Shown here in pieces: positions 7,572 to 15,545 of a stretch of 25,261 nt of DNA. The DNA is from an uncultured Alistipes sp. (GTDB lineage: Bacteria; Bacteroidota; Bacteroidia; Bacteroidales; Rikenellaceae). A program made the translations under genes and the position numbers. The DNA is taken from NCBI GenBank assembly GCA_900769445.1, contig CAAGGR010000045.1, forward strand, positions 1 through 25,261. Direction: 5' to 3'. The notes beneath the pieces are model-generated. The model ran no database searches. It was not told where the DNA came from and saw only the letters and a list, made by a program, of their open reading frames with translations. Position 1 is the first letter of the stretch; each line of letters starts with the position of its first letter.

Positions 7572-8100
7572 ACAAGAAAATAAGGCGGTCGGGGCCGTCA
7601 TATTCTGGCAATGGTTTTGGTGTGTAGTCGGCATAGCCGATAGAGATTACACACCAAACGCGATAATCGGCTGGTATTTCGGGAAGTAGAGACTTCACAT
7701 AGTCCTCACTACGCTGACTATTGGGGTCATCTTTAAGGGTAAGATAGTCGCCTACATGCACCCAACAAGTAGCAAGTCCCTGCTCTACAAGGGCGAGCTG
7801 AAGAATGGTCGCCATAATAGAGGCATTAGTCTGCCACATAGGACTTGCATTCTCGTCGCCAAGCACCACTATAGCAGCACCTGCCTCCTCCAAAAGTGAT
7901 GATCCCCAGTCGCGTAGACGACCAAGGGCGTGTACCTTGTCGAGGTTTGTTACAGCCATAAGGCGCGTAGAGCGTGTATTCTTCGATGACGGAGCGAGCA
8001 GAGCTAACTCCATAGCCTCGCGAAGTTTCTCAATCTCAACAGGTTTACCTGTATAGCGTCGTGTGGAACGGCGCTTTCGTACTACATCTCTAAATTCCAT
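7570..8100 (-). CDS. Nitroreductase-family FMN oxidoreductase
   Basis: 176 aa from ATG 8100. The N-terminus EFRDVVRKRRSTRRYTGKPV is the nitroreductase signature for FMN phosphate binding. LAPSSKNTRSTRLMAV, the helix around MWQTNASIMATILQLALVEQ, and the GLATCWVHVGD region complete the fold. Members are cytoplasmic flavoproteins that reduce nitro compounds, quinones or flavins with NAD(P)H; the substrate here is unknown. The length is normal for small members. It follows the isochorismatase-like gene by 55 nt with no promoter seen between, so they are probably one operon. The stop codon lies in the right end of an R1 repeat, so the last few residues may have been altered by insertion. Confidence 0.88.
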   Translation of the reverse strand: MEFRDVVRKRRSTRRYTGKPVEIEKLREAMELALLAPSSKNTRSTRLMAVTNLDKVHALGRLRDWGSSLLEEAGAAIVVLGDENASPMWQTNASIMATILQLALVEQGLATCWVHVGDYLTLKDDPNSQRSEDYVKSLLPEIPADYRVWCVISIGYADYTPKPLPEYDGPDRLIFL

Positions 8101-8155
8101 AAACAAGTAATTTAATTTATCCTACACAAAAATCGTACAACACAACAACACACTA

Positions 8156-8707
8156 CTAAAGCATCTCCTTTAGCTCAGCATTTGAGTAAGCATCAGCACC
8201 ATAGCAGAGTTTAAGGTATGCCAAACCACTAATGTAATCCTCCTCAGTGAATGAGTCCGTAGCCTCCTTTGCAACTACGACATCGTAGCCAAGACAGTAG
8301 GCATCAGCAGAGGTATGGCGTACGCACATATGAGCGTGAAGACCTGTCATAACCACGGTCTGAACTCCCAACTCCTTGAGTAGAATATCGAGGTCGGTCT
8401 GGAAGAAACCACTATATCGACGCTTAGGCACGATATAATCCTTATCTGACACCTTCAACTCTGGAATCACCTCGGCACCTGGAGTACCTGCAATAGCGTG
8501 ATCGCCCCATATTATAAGTTCACGGTCGATACCTGGGCGGTGAGCATCATTACAAAAGATTACAGGAACGCCAGCCTTACGAGCGTAGTCGAGAAGTTCG
8601 GCTGTCGCAGGCACGATAGCCTTAGCTCTTTCGCATGTTAAAGCACCATAGACAAAGTCGTTAAGCATATCAACGACCAAGATTGCAGGTTTGTTTAGCT
8701 TTTGCAT
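8156..8707 (-). CDS. Isochorismatase/nicotinamidase-like cysteine hydrolase
   Basis: 183 aa. The isochorismatase-fold triad is visible: D13 in VVDMLNDF, K95 in VPKRRYSGF and C128 in HAHMCVRHT. D54 and H56 (CNDAHRPG) and H70 (WGDHAIAGTPGAEV) occupy the places of the nicotinamidase metal ligands. Hydrolysis of nicotinamide to nicotinate for NAD salvage is therefore possible, but many relatives act on other amides, so no symbol is given. It is the first gene of a likely two-gene operon with the nitroreductase. A TAnnTTTG box sits about 38 nt upstream. Confidence 0.87.
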   Translation of the reverse strand: MQKLNKPAILVVDMLNDFVYGALTCERAKAIVPATAELLDYARKAGVPVIFCNDAHRPGIDRELIIWGDHAIAGTPGAEVIPELKVSDKDYIVPKRRYSGFFQTDLDILLKELGVQTVVMTGLHAHMCVRHTSADAYCLGYDVVVAKEATDSFTEEDYISGLAYLKLCYGADAYSNAELKEML

Positions 8708-8744
8708 AGTCGTATACTTTTAAGTTGTTGTTTGTAATATAATG

Positions 8745-8752
8745 CAAAAATA
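8745..8752 (-). promoter_or_regulatory. -7 promoter element for the hydrolase/nitroreductase operon
   Basis: The minus strand reads TATTTTTG (TAnnTTTG). The predicted transcription start is about 30 nt before ATG 8707. No clear -33 element was identified. Confidence 0.5.
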
Positions 8753-8838
8753 GTAAATATTTAATGAATCATCCAAATATTTAGCTACTTATCGGCATTA
8801 TTTTACCCATTCAAGTAGCATCGTATCATATTTTTTAT

Positions 8839-8846
8839 TACTTTTG
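8839..8846 (+). promoter_or_regulatory. -7 promoter element for HAD-rdgB
   Basis: TACTTTTG matches TAnnTTTG, 21 nt before ATG 8868. It argues against an in-frame TTG start at 8844, which would lie inside the box. Confidence 0.55.
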
Positions 8847-8867
8847 AGAAACTTTTTGACCGAAACT

Positions 8868-9710
8868 ATGAAAGAGAATATAACCGTAGCACTAATCTAC
8901 GATTTCGATGGCACACTTGCCCCAGGTAATATGCAGGAGTACGACTTTATCCCAGCTGTGGGCAAGAGCAATTTGGAGTTCTGGCACGAGGCAAATACCT
9001 TAGCCGAGGAGCAGGATGCCGACCAGGTGCTAACCTATATGGCACGTATGCTTCAAGCAGCGCAGTCGAAGGGTCTATCGCTTAGACGTGAGGCATTTCG
9101 CGAGTCGGGTCGCAACGTTCAGTTCTACAAGGGCGTTATAGAGTGGTTTAAGCGCATCAACGACTATGGTAAGGAGCGAGGTATCAACATCTTGCACTAT
9201 GTAAATTCATCGGGTTTGAAGGAGATTATCGAGGGTACAGCTATCGCCCACGAGTTCAAGAATATATATGCCTGCTCATACCTCTATAATGTCGATGGCA
9301 TCGCCTACTGGCCTGCTGTGGCGGTAAACTACACCAACAAGACACAGTTTATCTTTAAGATTAACAAGGGCGTGGAGTCGGTATTCGACACTAAGGATGT
9401 AAACCGCTTTATGGAGGAGAATAAGCGTCCAGTGCCATTCTCGCGTATGATATACTTTGGCGATGGTACTACCGATATCCCATGTATGAGGCTCGTTAAG
9501 AACTTCGGTGGCCACTCTATAGCGGTATATAACCCTGAGGAGGAGGGTCAGCGCACCATTCTCAACGATCTTATCCGCGACAATCGCGTAAACCATGTCT
9601 GCCCTGCCGACTACTCCGATGGCTCGGAGATAGATATCGTCGTAAAGACCATTATCGACAAGGTGGCAATGGATCACCGCCTATCTGAGTTAGAGGTAGC
9701 AAGACAATAA
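8868..9710 (+). CDS. HAD-family phosphatase
   Basis: About 280 aa from ATG 8868 (MKENITVALIYDFDGTLAP). HAD motif I is DFDGTL, motif II the serine in HYVNSSGLKEII, and motif IV FGDGTTDIPCM with the paired metal-binding acids; a lysine in NKTQFIFKINKG could serve as motif III. The long helical cap between motifs I and II (about residues 30-120) places it near phosphoserine-phosphatase-like HADs, but the substrate cannot be told. It is cytoplasmic. The rdgB-type gene follows 13 nt later, so the two are probably co-transcribed, which would fit nucleotide or phosphometabolite clean-up. Confidence 0.82.
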   Translation: MKENITVALIYDFDGTLAPGNMQEYDFIPAVGKSNLEFWHEANTLAEEQDADQVLTYMARMLQAAQSKGLSLRREAFRESGRNVQFYKGVIEWFKRINDYGKERGINILHYVNSSGLKEIIEGTAIAHEFKNIYACSYLYNVDGIAYWPAVAVNYTNKTQFIFKINKGVESVFDTKDVNRFMEENKRPVPFSRMIYFGDGTTDIPCMRLVKNFGGHSIAVYNPEEEGQRTILNDLIRDNRVNHVCPADYSDGSEIDIVVKTIIDKVAMDHRLSELEVARQ

Positions 9711-9723
9711 TAACCCACAGTAT

Positions 9724-10296
9724 ATGAAAATAGTATTTGCAACGAATAACGCACATAAGCTCGCAGAGGTTAAGGCAGTGCTTGGTGAGGGATTTGAGCT
9801 TGTTACACTCAAAGAGGTAGGCATTGTAGAGGATATTCCCGAAACGGGCGAGACGCTGGATGAGAATGCCTCGATAAAGGCGCGATATGTATATGAGCGC
9901 ACCGGTCTCGACTGCTTTGCCGACGATACTGGCTTAGAGGTAGAGGCATTGAATGGCGCGCCAGGTGTGCGTTCAGCACGTTACGCCACCGATGGCCATG
10001 ACTTTGCGGCTAACAATAATAAACTGCTCCGCGAGTTGAAGGACAAGGAGAATCGCAAGGCGCGTTTTCGTACTGTAATATCACTTATACGCTCGGGCGT
10101 GGAACAACAGGTGGAGGGCATAGTAAATGGACATATCGCCACCGAGGAGGCGGGATGCGGGGGTTTTGGCTACGACCCACTATTTATTCCAGAGGGGTAT
10201 AATGTAACATTTGCCGAGATGACTGCCGACCAGAAGAATAGCATCTCGCATCGTGGTCGCGCTGTAGCAGAGTTAGTTAAGATTCTAACAAAATAG
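9724..10296 (+). CDS. rdgB: XTP/dITP diphosphatase (RdgB/HAM1 family)
   Basis: 190 aa, the usual length. All family blocks are present: FATNNAHKLAEVKAVL at the N-terminus, ETLDENASIKARY, FADDTGLEVEALNGAPG with the metal-binding acids, GFGYDPLFIPEGY, and the C-terminal SHRGRAVAEL. The enzyme hydrolyses XTP, ITP and dITP to monophosphates and pyrophosphate, keeping deaminated purines out of DNA and RNA. It is the second gene of the HAD-rdgB pair. Its stop lies 4 nt from the stop of the convergent glycerate kinase gene, with no obvious terminator between them. Confidence 0.96.
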   Translation: MKIVFATNNAHKLAEVKAVLGEGFELVTLKEVGIVEDIPETGETLDENASIKARYVYERTGLDCFADDTGLEVEALNGAPGVRSARYATDGHDFAANNNKLLRELKDKENRKARFRTVISLIRSGVEQQVEGIVNGHIATEEAGCGGFGYDPLFIPEGYNVTFAEMTADQKNSISHRGRAVAELVKILTK

Positions 10297-10300
10297 GACT

Positions 10301-11431
10301 CTACAACAGAAACTCTTTAACAATAGAGGTTGCTACACGCTGAAGGTTAGCTGTGGCGACCTCTTTTTTCATAGCCATATCAAGAGTCATATCCTCGGGC
10401 GTAGCGGCATATATAGCGTCAAACGCGCTATTTCTCAGTTCATCACACCACTGCACACCGCCACCCACAGCAACACAGCGTAAGCCTGCACTCTTAGCAT
10501 GGCGAAGCACACCCGCAGGGGCTTTACCCATCACAGTTTGGGGGTCGATACGACCCTCACCAGTAACAACAAGGGCGGCATCAGCAATAACATCATCAAA
10601 ATTTACAAGGCTTAGTATCAGCTCAATACCCGATGTAGGCATAACATCCAACACCGCACCAAACGCAAAGCCCGCACCACCTGCAGCGCCCATACCTGCC
10701 ATGTTGGAGATATCCTCACCACGCCACTTAGCTACCACATCTGCATAGTGGCGCAGCGCCTTGTCAAGTCGCACTATCGCAGCTTCATCTGCCCCCTTTT
10801 GAGCGCCATATACATAGGAGGCACCACGCTCTCCACAAAGGGGATTATCTACATCTACAGCGACGCTAATATCTACGCTCTCTATTGGGGAATTTATAGG
10901 AGGTAATATTGTCTCTACACGCTCAAGGATATCTATTGTATTGGTTAGCTCCGAGCCGTTAGCATCCAAAAATTTGTATCCTAAGGCACGTAGTAGACCC
11001 GTACCGCCATCGTTGGTAGCGCTACCGCCAAGACCTATGATAATCCTACTACATCCACGCCTTACAGCATCGAGCATTAGCTCTCCTGTACCGTAGGTAT
11101 CTGCATATAGAGGGTTGCGCTCCTTAGGAGCAAGAAGCGTTAAGCCACTTGCCGAAGAGATAGGAATAATTGCTGTAGCACCCTCATTTATGAGTCCATA
11201 GCTCGAAACGATACTACGTCCAAGAGGGTCGTGCGTAGAGAGAGATACCATCTCGCCACCAACACTACCCACGATGGCCTCAGCCATACCCTCGCCACCA
11301 TCCGCAATGGCGACTACACGACACTCCACCGCAGGGTCTACACTCTTAACGCCTGCGATAAATGCTTCGGATGCTTCGGATGACGAGAGCGACCCCTTAA
11401 AGGAGTCGAATGCTACAACTATTTTCTTCAT
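10301..11431 (-). CDS. Glycerate kinase
   Basis: 376 aa, typical for the GlxK/GarK (type II) glycerate kinase family. Recognisable blocks: KKIVVAFDSFKGSLSSSEA at the start, IADGGEGMAEAI, GLGGSATNDGGTGLLRALG, a middle block AVDVDNPLCGERGASYVYG, and GEGRIDPQTVMGKAP. It phosphorylates D-glycerate, normally to 2-phosphoglycerate, feeding glycolysis or serine metabolism. It is cytoplasmic, transcribed alone from a TAnnTTTG promoter at 11451-11458, divergent from the M1 aminopeptidase. Confidence 0.95.
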   Translation of the reverse strand: MKKIVVAFDSFKGSLSSSEASEAFIAGVKSVDPAVECRVVAIADGGEGMAEAIVGSVGGEMVSLSTHDPLGRSIVSSYGLINEGATAIIPISSASGLTLLAPKERNPLYADTYGTGELMLDAVRRGCSRIIIGLGGSATNDGGTGLLRALGYKFLDANGSELTNTIDILERVETILPPINSPIESVDISVAVDVDNPLCGERGASYVYGAQKGADEAAIVRLDKALRHYADVVAKWRGEDISNMAGMGAAGGAGFAFGAVLDVMPTSGIELILSLVNFDDVIADAALVVTGEGRIDPQTVMGKAPAGVLRHAKSAGLRCVAVGGGVQWCDELRNSAFDAIYAATPEDMTLDMAMKKEVATANLQRVATSIVKEFLL

Positions 11432-11450
11432 TTCTTAGTATATTACCACA

Positions 11451-11458
11451 CAAAGGTA
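11451..11458 (-). promoter_or_regulatory. -7 promoter element for glycerate kinase
   Basis: The minus strand reads TACCTTTG (TAnnTTTG), 19 nt before the start codon, giving a short leader. It lies only 22 nt from the opposite-facing box of the M1 aminopeptidase gene, so the two promoters share upstream DNA. Confidence 0.55.
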
Positions 11459-11480
11459 TAAAGATTTGGGGAAAATTTGG

Positions 11481-11488
11481 TACATTTG
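11481..11488 (+). promoter_or_regulatory. -7 promoter element for M1 aminopeptidase
   Basis: TACATTTG matches TAnnTTTG, 20 nt before ATG 11509. It supports 11509 over the longer open frame reading from 11410, which would also overlap the glycerate kinase start. Confidence 0.6.
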
Positions 11489-11508
11489 CCAAACTAAACA
11501 ACAATGTT

Positions 11509-13977
11509 ATGAAGAGATTTTCAATATTTGTAATACTCCTTACTATCATTATGTCTGCTTGCTCTGAGCAGAGTACGCGCTACGAGGCTGGTGTAAGCCA
11601 CGACCTTGCCATGTGGCGAAAGGCAACGATTGAGGAACTAAAATACAATATCGACATCAATATTGTGGAGAATGTCGGAAGTGTCGATATATCGTTCTCG
11701 CTAAAGCAGAGCGAGGAGATTGTTGTGGACTTCCGAGCTACGGAGAATATCCTCGATGTTAAGCTCAATGGTGGCGAGGTTAAGCATAAGATTTTTAACG
11801 AGCATATCGTAATTTCTAAGAGCGAGGTAAAGGCGGGAGAGAATATAGTTAGTGTTACATTCAACGTTGACAACCAATCACTTAACCGCAATGACGAGTT
11901 TCTATACACACTCCTTGTACCCGACCGTGCGCGAACACTCTTTCCATGCTTCGACCAGCCAGACATGAAGGCAAGCTACACGCTCAGCCTAACCATCCCT
12001 GAGGAGTGGGTGGCGGTATCGAACACACTTATAAGTAGCGAGGAGCGAGACGCTGAAACAGCAACAAAAAGAGTATGCTTCGCCCCAACAGAGCCACTCA
12101 GCACCTATCTATTCTCGTTTGTGGCGGGTAAGCTCCATAAAAGCACCTACAACGATGGTACACACACCTTCAACGCCTACTACCGCGAGACCGACCCTAA
12201 GCGTTTGGCGCAGCTGGAGACTATATTTGCCGAGGTTAAGAGTTCGTTGGAGTGGTTGGAGGAGTACACTGGCATCCCATATCCCTTTGCCAAGTACGAC
12301 ATCATAATATTGCCAGGCTTCCAGTATGGCGGCATGGAGCATACGGGAGCTACGCTCTACAACGACAGGCAGATGTTCCTTAGCGACAGCCCTACTCTCG
12401 ACGAGCGACTACGACGTACACAACTCATAGCACACGAGACCGCCCATATGTGGTTTGGCGACTATGTTACTATGTGCTGGTTTGACGATGTATGGACTAA
12501 GGAGGTCTTTGCCAACTACTTCGCAGCGCGCATGGCAGAGCCTCTATACACCGACATCAACCACCGCCTAAACCGTCTAAAGACCTACACCACATCGGCA
12601 CTTAGAGAGGACCGTACGTTGGGTTCGAACTCTATCCGTCAGGAGCTAAATAATATGCACAACGCGGGTCTTATCTACGGTCAGATTATCTACAACAAAG
12701 CCCCTATTGTTATGGATAAGTTGGTGGAACTTATGGGCGAGGAGCAGTTCCAGAGCGGTATTCGTGAGTATCTGCACACCTACGCCTATGGCAATGCCAC
12801 ATGGCCAGAACTTATTGCGATACTCGATAAATATACCGATGAGGACTTAGCCTCGTTTAGCGATGTATGGGTACACCAAAAGGGTCTGCCACATATCTCA
12901 GTGGAAATCGAAGATAGGGAGATTGTATTCAAACAGAGCGACCCTCTAAATCGTGGAACGCTATGGACCCAGAGCTTCAGTTCGCGTGTGATATATGACG
13001 ATGGCAGAGAGGAGATTATCGATATTACGATGCGCGACAGCGAGCATCGAGTGGCAATAGATGGTGATATTGCTACCGTACTACCTAATAGCTGCGGTCG
13101 TGGCTACGGACTCTTTATCCCTGATGCTGCAAGCCGAGAGTGGATAATGGCAAATATCTCTACGCTCGATGATGCGTTACTGCGCGAGTCGCTGGTCATT
13201 ACCCTCCACGAGTGCTACCAGCACGATATAATAACAGCGAATGAGTGGCTGCAATTTATCCTTGATCATATCGCCATAGAGCCTAATTATCTCATAGCCT
13301 CGACACTAAACGACTACCTCGCAAGTGCGATGATTGAGGTGGGCGACCCTGAGGCGGAGAGTCGTCTTTGGGATATTATCTGCGAGAATAGCACCCCATC
13401 GCTCTGTCGCAGACTTACAATGACCCTTGCCCACGCAACGACATCGAGCAACATCATTGAGCGACTATACACCCTTTGGGAGAGCAAATCAAACCCACAA
13501 CTCGACGAACAGGAGTACACGACACTCGCCTACGAGCTTGCCCTACGCCTACCCGAGCAGAGGGAATATATCCTTGATACACAGCGTGGTCGCATCATCA
13601 ATCCTGACCGCATAGCGCAGTTTGACTATATCTCTCGCGCCACAATCGACGATATTTCTAAGCGTGCTGAACTCTTCGAGTGGTTGCTTAGCGAGCCTTC
13701 TCATCGTCGTCCTGAGCCTTGGGCAGCAACTATGCTTGGCTATCTCTGCCACCACACCCGTCAGGCGGAGAGTCTCAACTATATCTATATTGGTCTTGAT
13801 GCCCTCAGGGAGATACAGCGCACGGGCGACATCTTCTTCCCAAGCAACTGGCTAAAGGCTCTTCTTAGTGGCCATCATAGCCAAGAGGCTGCGGACGAGG
13901 TGGAGCGTTTTCTTAATGATAACCCCGATTATCCAGCATTGCTAAAGAACAAGATTTTGCAAAATATCCCACGATAG
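11509..13977 (+). CDS. M1-family zinc aminopeptidase lipoprotein
   Basis: 822 aa. It begins MKRFSIFVILLTIIMSAC, a lipoprotein signal with lipobox MSAC, so it is anchored in the envelope. The M1 fold is clear: the exopeptidase motif YGGMEHTGA (GAMEN-like), the zinc site H309-E310-x-x-H313, and the third ligand E332 in WTKEVFANYF at the expected 18-residue spacing. A C-terminal helical ERAP1-like region fills about residues 530-820. It removes N-terminal amino acids from peptides, here probably at the cell surface or in the periplasm. The start is fixed by the signal peptide and the promoter box. It is transcribed alone, divergent from glycerate kinase. Confidence 0.93.
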   Translation: MKRFSIFVILLTIIMSACSEQSTRYEAGVSHDLAMWRKATIEELKYNIDINIVENVGSVDISFSLKQSEEIVVDFRATENILDVKLNGGEVKHKIFNEHIVISKSEVKAGENIVSVTFNVDNQSLNRNDEFLYTLLVPDRARTLFPCFDQPDMKASYTLSLTIPEEWVAVSNTLISSEERDAETATKRVCFAPTEPLSTYLFSFVAGKLHKSTYNDGTHTFNAYYRETDPKRLAQLETIFAEVKSSLEWLEEYTGIPYPFAKYDIIILPGFQYGGMEHTGATLYNDRQMFLSDSPTLDERLRRTQLIAHETAHMWFGDYVTMCWFDDVWTKEVFANYFAARMAEPLYTDINHRLNRLKTYTTSALREDRTLGSNSIRQELNNMHNAGLIYGQIIYNKAPIVMDKLVELMGEEQFQSGIREYLHTYAYGNATWPELIAILDKYTDEDLASFSDVWVHQKGLPHISVEIEDREIVFKQSDPLNRGTLWTQSFSSRVIYDDGREEIIDITMRDSEHRVAIDGDIATVLPNSCGRGYGLFIPDAASREWIMANISTLDDALLRESLVITLHECYQHDIITANEWLQFILDHIAIEPNYLIASTLNDYLASAMIEVGDPEAESRLWDIICENSTPSLCRRLTMTLAHATTSSNIIERLYTLWESKSNPQLDEQEYTTLAYELALRLPEQREYILDTQRGRIINPDRIAQFDYISRATIDDISKRAELFEWLLSEPSHRRPEPWAATMLGYLCHHTRQAESLNYIYIGLDALREIQRTGDIFFPSNWLKALLSGHHSQEAADEVERFLNDNPDYPALLKNKILQNIPR

Positions 13978-14059
13978 CAACGATTGGTATAAATACCTAT
14001 TTTATCGTGAAACGCTAAAATTGTATAATAGACGTAGTGTGTAATTGGTATATTTTTCC

Positions 14060-14067
14060 TATATTTG
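14060..14067 (+). promoter_or_regulatory. -7 promoter element for the acyltransferase gene
   Basis: TATATTTG matches TAnnTTTG, 23 nt before ATG 14091. It shows that the true start of the broken acyltransferase is 14091, not a later codon. Confidence 0.6.
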
Positions 14068-14090
14068 ACCTGTGACCAAACACAAGATAT

Positions 14091-15451
14091 ATGAACAAAT
14101 TAGGAAAACCACGCGACCATTCGCTATTTTTAAAGACATTTAGAACATACTTGCAGTATATCAATTCGGGACTCTATTTCCGTCGTGAACATATCATTGG
14201 ACTTGAAACGTACCTATAGACGGAACCCCTCTTGTAGTGGTCTCTAACCACCAAAACTGCCTTAACGATCCCTTATGTGTATGTCTAAAACTTACAGATA
14301 GGCGAATGAATTTCTTGGCACGTGCCAATGTCTTCAACAACCCTATTTTTAACAAGGCCTTGCGAGCTATGGGACTACTCCCCGCCTATCGCATGAGCCA
14401 CGAGGGTTTTGGAGCAATTGCGAACAACCAGTCCACCCTCGATGCTGCGGGCAAGGCGCTCACAGATGGCGAAACAGTGATGCTCTACCCTGAGGCAGAC
14501 CATCAGGATAAGCACTGGTTAGGTAACTTCAAGATTGGCTACCTACGTATTGCCTTTGATGCTGCGGAGCGAATGGGATTTAAGCAAGATGTGATGATAT
14601 TGCCCTCGTGTAACCACTACTCTAACTACTTCCACGCTCGCACCGATATGCTTATCAAGTTTGCCGAGCCTATATCGCTGATGCCCTACTACGAGCAGTA
14701 TAAAGCACAGCCTCGCGAGACCATGGTGCAGATTAACACTCTGGTACGCAATACTATACAGCAGATGATGCTCCACATAGAGGATCTTGAACACTACGAC
14801 CAGATAGACTTCATCCGCGAGAGTTATTATGGTAAGCGTTACGCTAAAAAGCACGGCTTCAAGCACAACTTCCTACCCTCACGCCTACGCTCCGACCAGC
14901 GTCTTGTGGATGCTCTGCAAACGGCATATCAGGAGCATCCGGAGCAGATGGAGGAGGTATATAAGGATGTTGATGAGCTAAGGGGCGAATATAAACATCT
15001 CGGCATCCGCGACTGGCTCTTTGTACACGATGCTGGCATCGGTGCATTGCTCCTACGTGGATTAGGACTACTGCTTCTGCTACCGCTCTTTATCCTCTCA
15101 ATAATACCTACAGGGCTACTCTTCCTTATCCCTAAGATCTTTCTCAAGAGGCTTATCAAGGATCAGATGTTTGTAAGTTCGTTCAACGTGGGAGCGAGTG
15201 CCTTTATCTCGGTACCACTATGCTTGATAATACCCGATATCGTTATATGGATATTGTATGGCTTCTGGTGGGCATTGGGTTACTTCGTGGCCTTCCCTGT
15301 GATGTTTATCCTTGCGTGGAACTATATGCGTATGTTCCAGAAGTTTAAGGGTACATTCGCATACATAGCATCTCGTAACAGGTCCAAAATAGAGCGACTA
15401 CGCAAAATCCGCAAGAGCGTTCACAGTAGGCTCGACCAACTATTAAACTGA
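14091..15451 (+). pseudogene. PlsC-like acyltransferase, frameshifted near codon 39
   Basis: The gene starts at ATG 14091 (MNKLGKPRDHSLFLKTF) and reads to TAG 14217. The rest continues in another frame to 15451. Adding one A to the AAA at 14206-14208 restores the sequence GLENVPIDGTPLVVVSNHQN across the break, so a single-base deletion in an A-run is the simplest explanation. The downstream part (readable from GTG 14237, 404 aa) has the acyltransferase motif NHQNCLNDP and LYPEADHQ in place of FPEGTR, and two or three membrane segments near its C-terminus. The family transfers fatty acids to lysophospholipids or related lipids. Either a recent pseudogene or a sequencing/assembly error. Confidence 0.8.
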
Positions 15452-15454
15452 AAA

Positions 15455-15545
15455 CTGAAAACTAAAAAGTGAAAAGTATGGTATCTGCGACGCACATTTA
15501 TAAATTTGATGCGAAGCATACCATACTTTTCAGTTTTCAGTTTTT
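15455..15545. terminator. Hairpin between convergent genes, probable bidirectional terminator
   Basis: A perfect 14-bp inverted repeat, GAAAAGTATGGTAT (15471-15484) and its complement (15518-15531), extends outward through A-rich (left) and T-rich (right) flanks with few mismatches. Both strands place T-rich sequence after the stem. It fills the gap between the acyltransferase stop and the permease stop, which overlaps the end of the right arm. Confidence 0.6.

Noticed and set aside
7386..7583. A 65-codon plus-strand open frame across the R1 region
   Set aside because: It runs through the terminator and two R1 ends and has no promoter, so it is not called as a gene; its conserved residues are discussed under R1.
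7200..7600. CRISPR array suggested by repeated AATTTCTTGTCAGAAGGGG
   Set aside because: Only two direct copies per locus with unequal spacing, inverted copies at element ends and no cas genes.
13986..14022. Terminator after the M1 aminopeptidase
   Set aside because: GGTATAAATACC is palindromic but has a tiny loop and a weak stem; a second imperfect stem follows, but neither has a convincing T-tract.
14205..14219. Programmed -1 frameshift in the acyltransferase
   Set aside because: The local codons CTT GAA ACG do not form an X-XXY-YYZ slippery site and no stimulatory structure is apparent; a simple deletion fits better.
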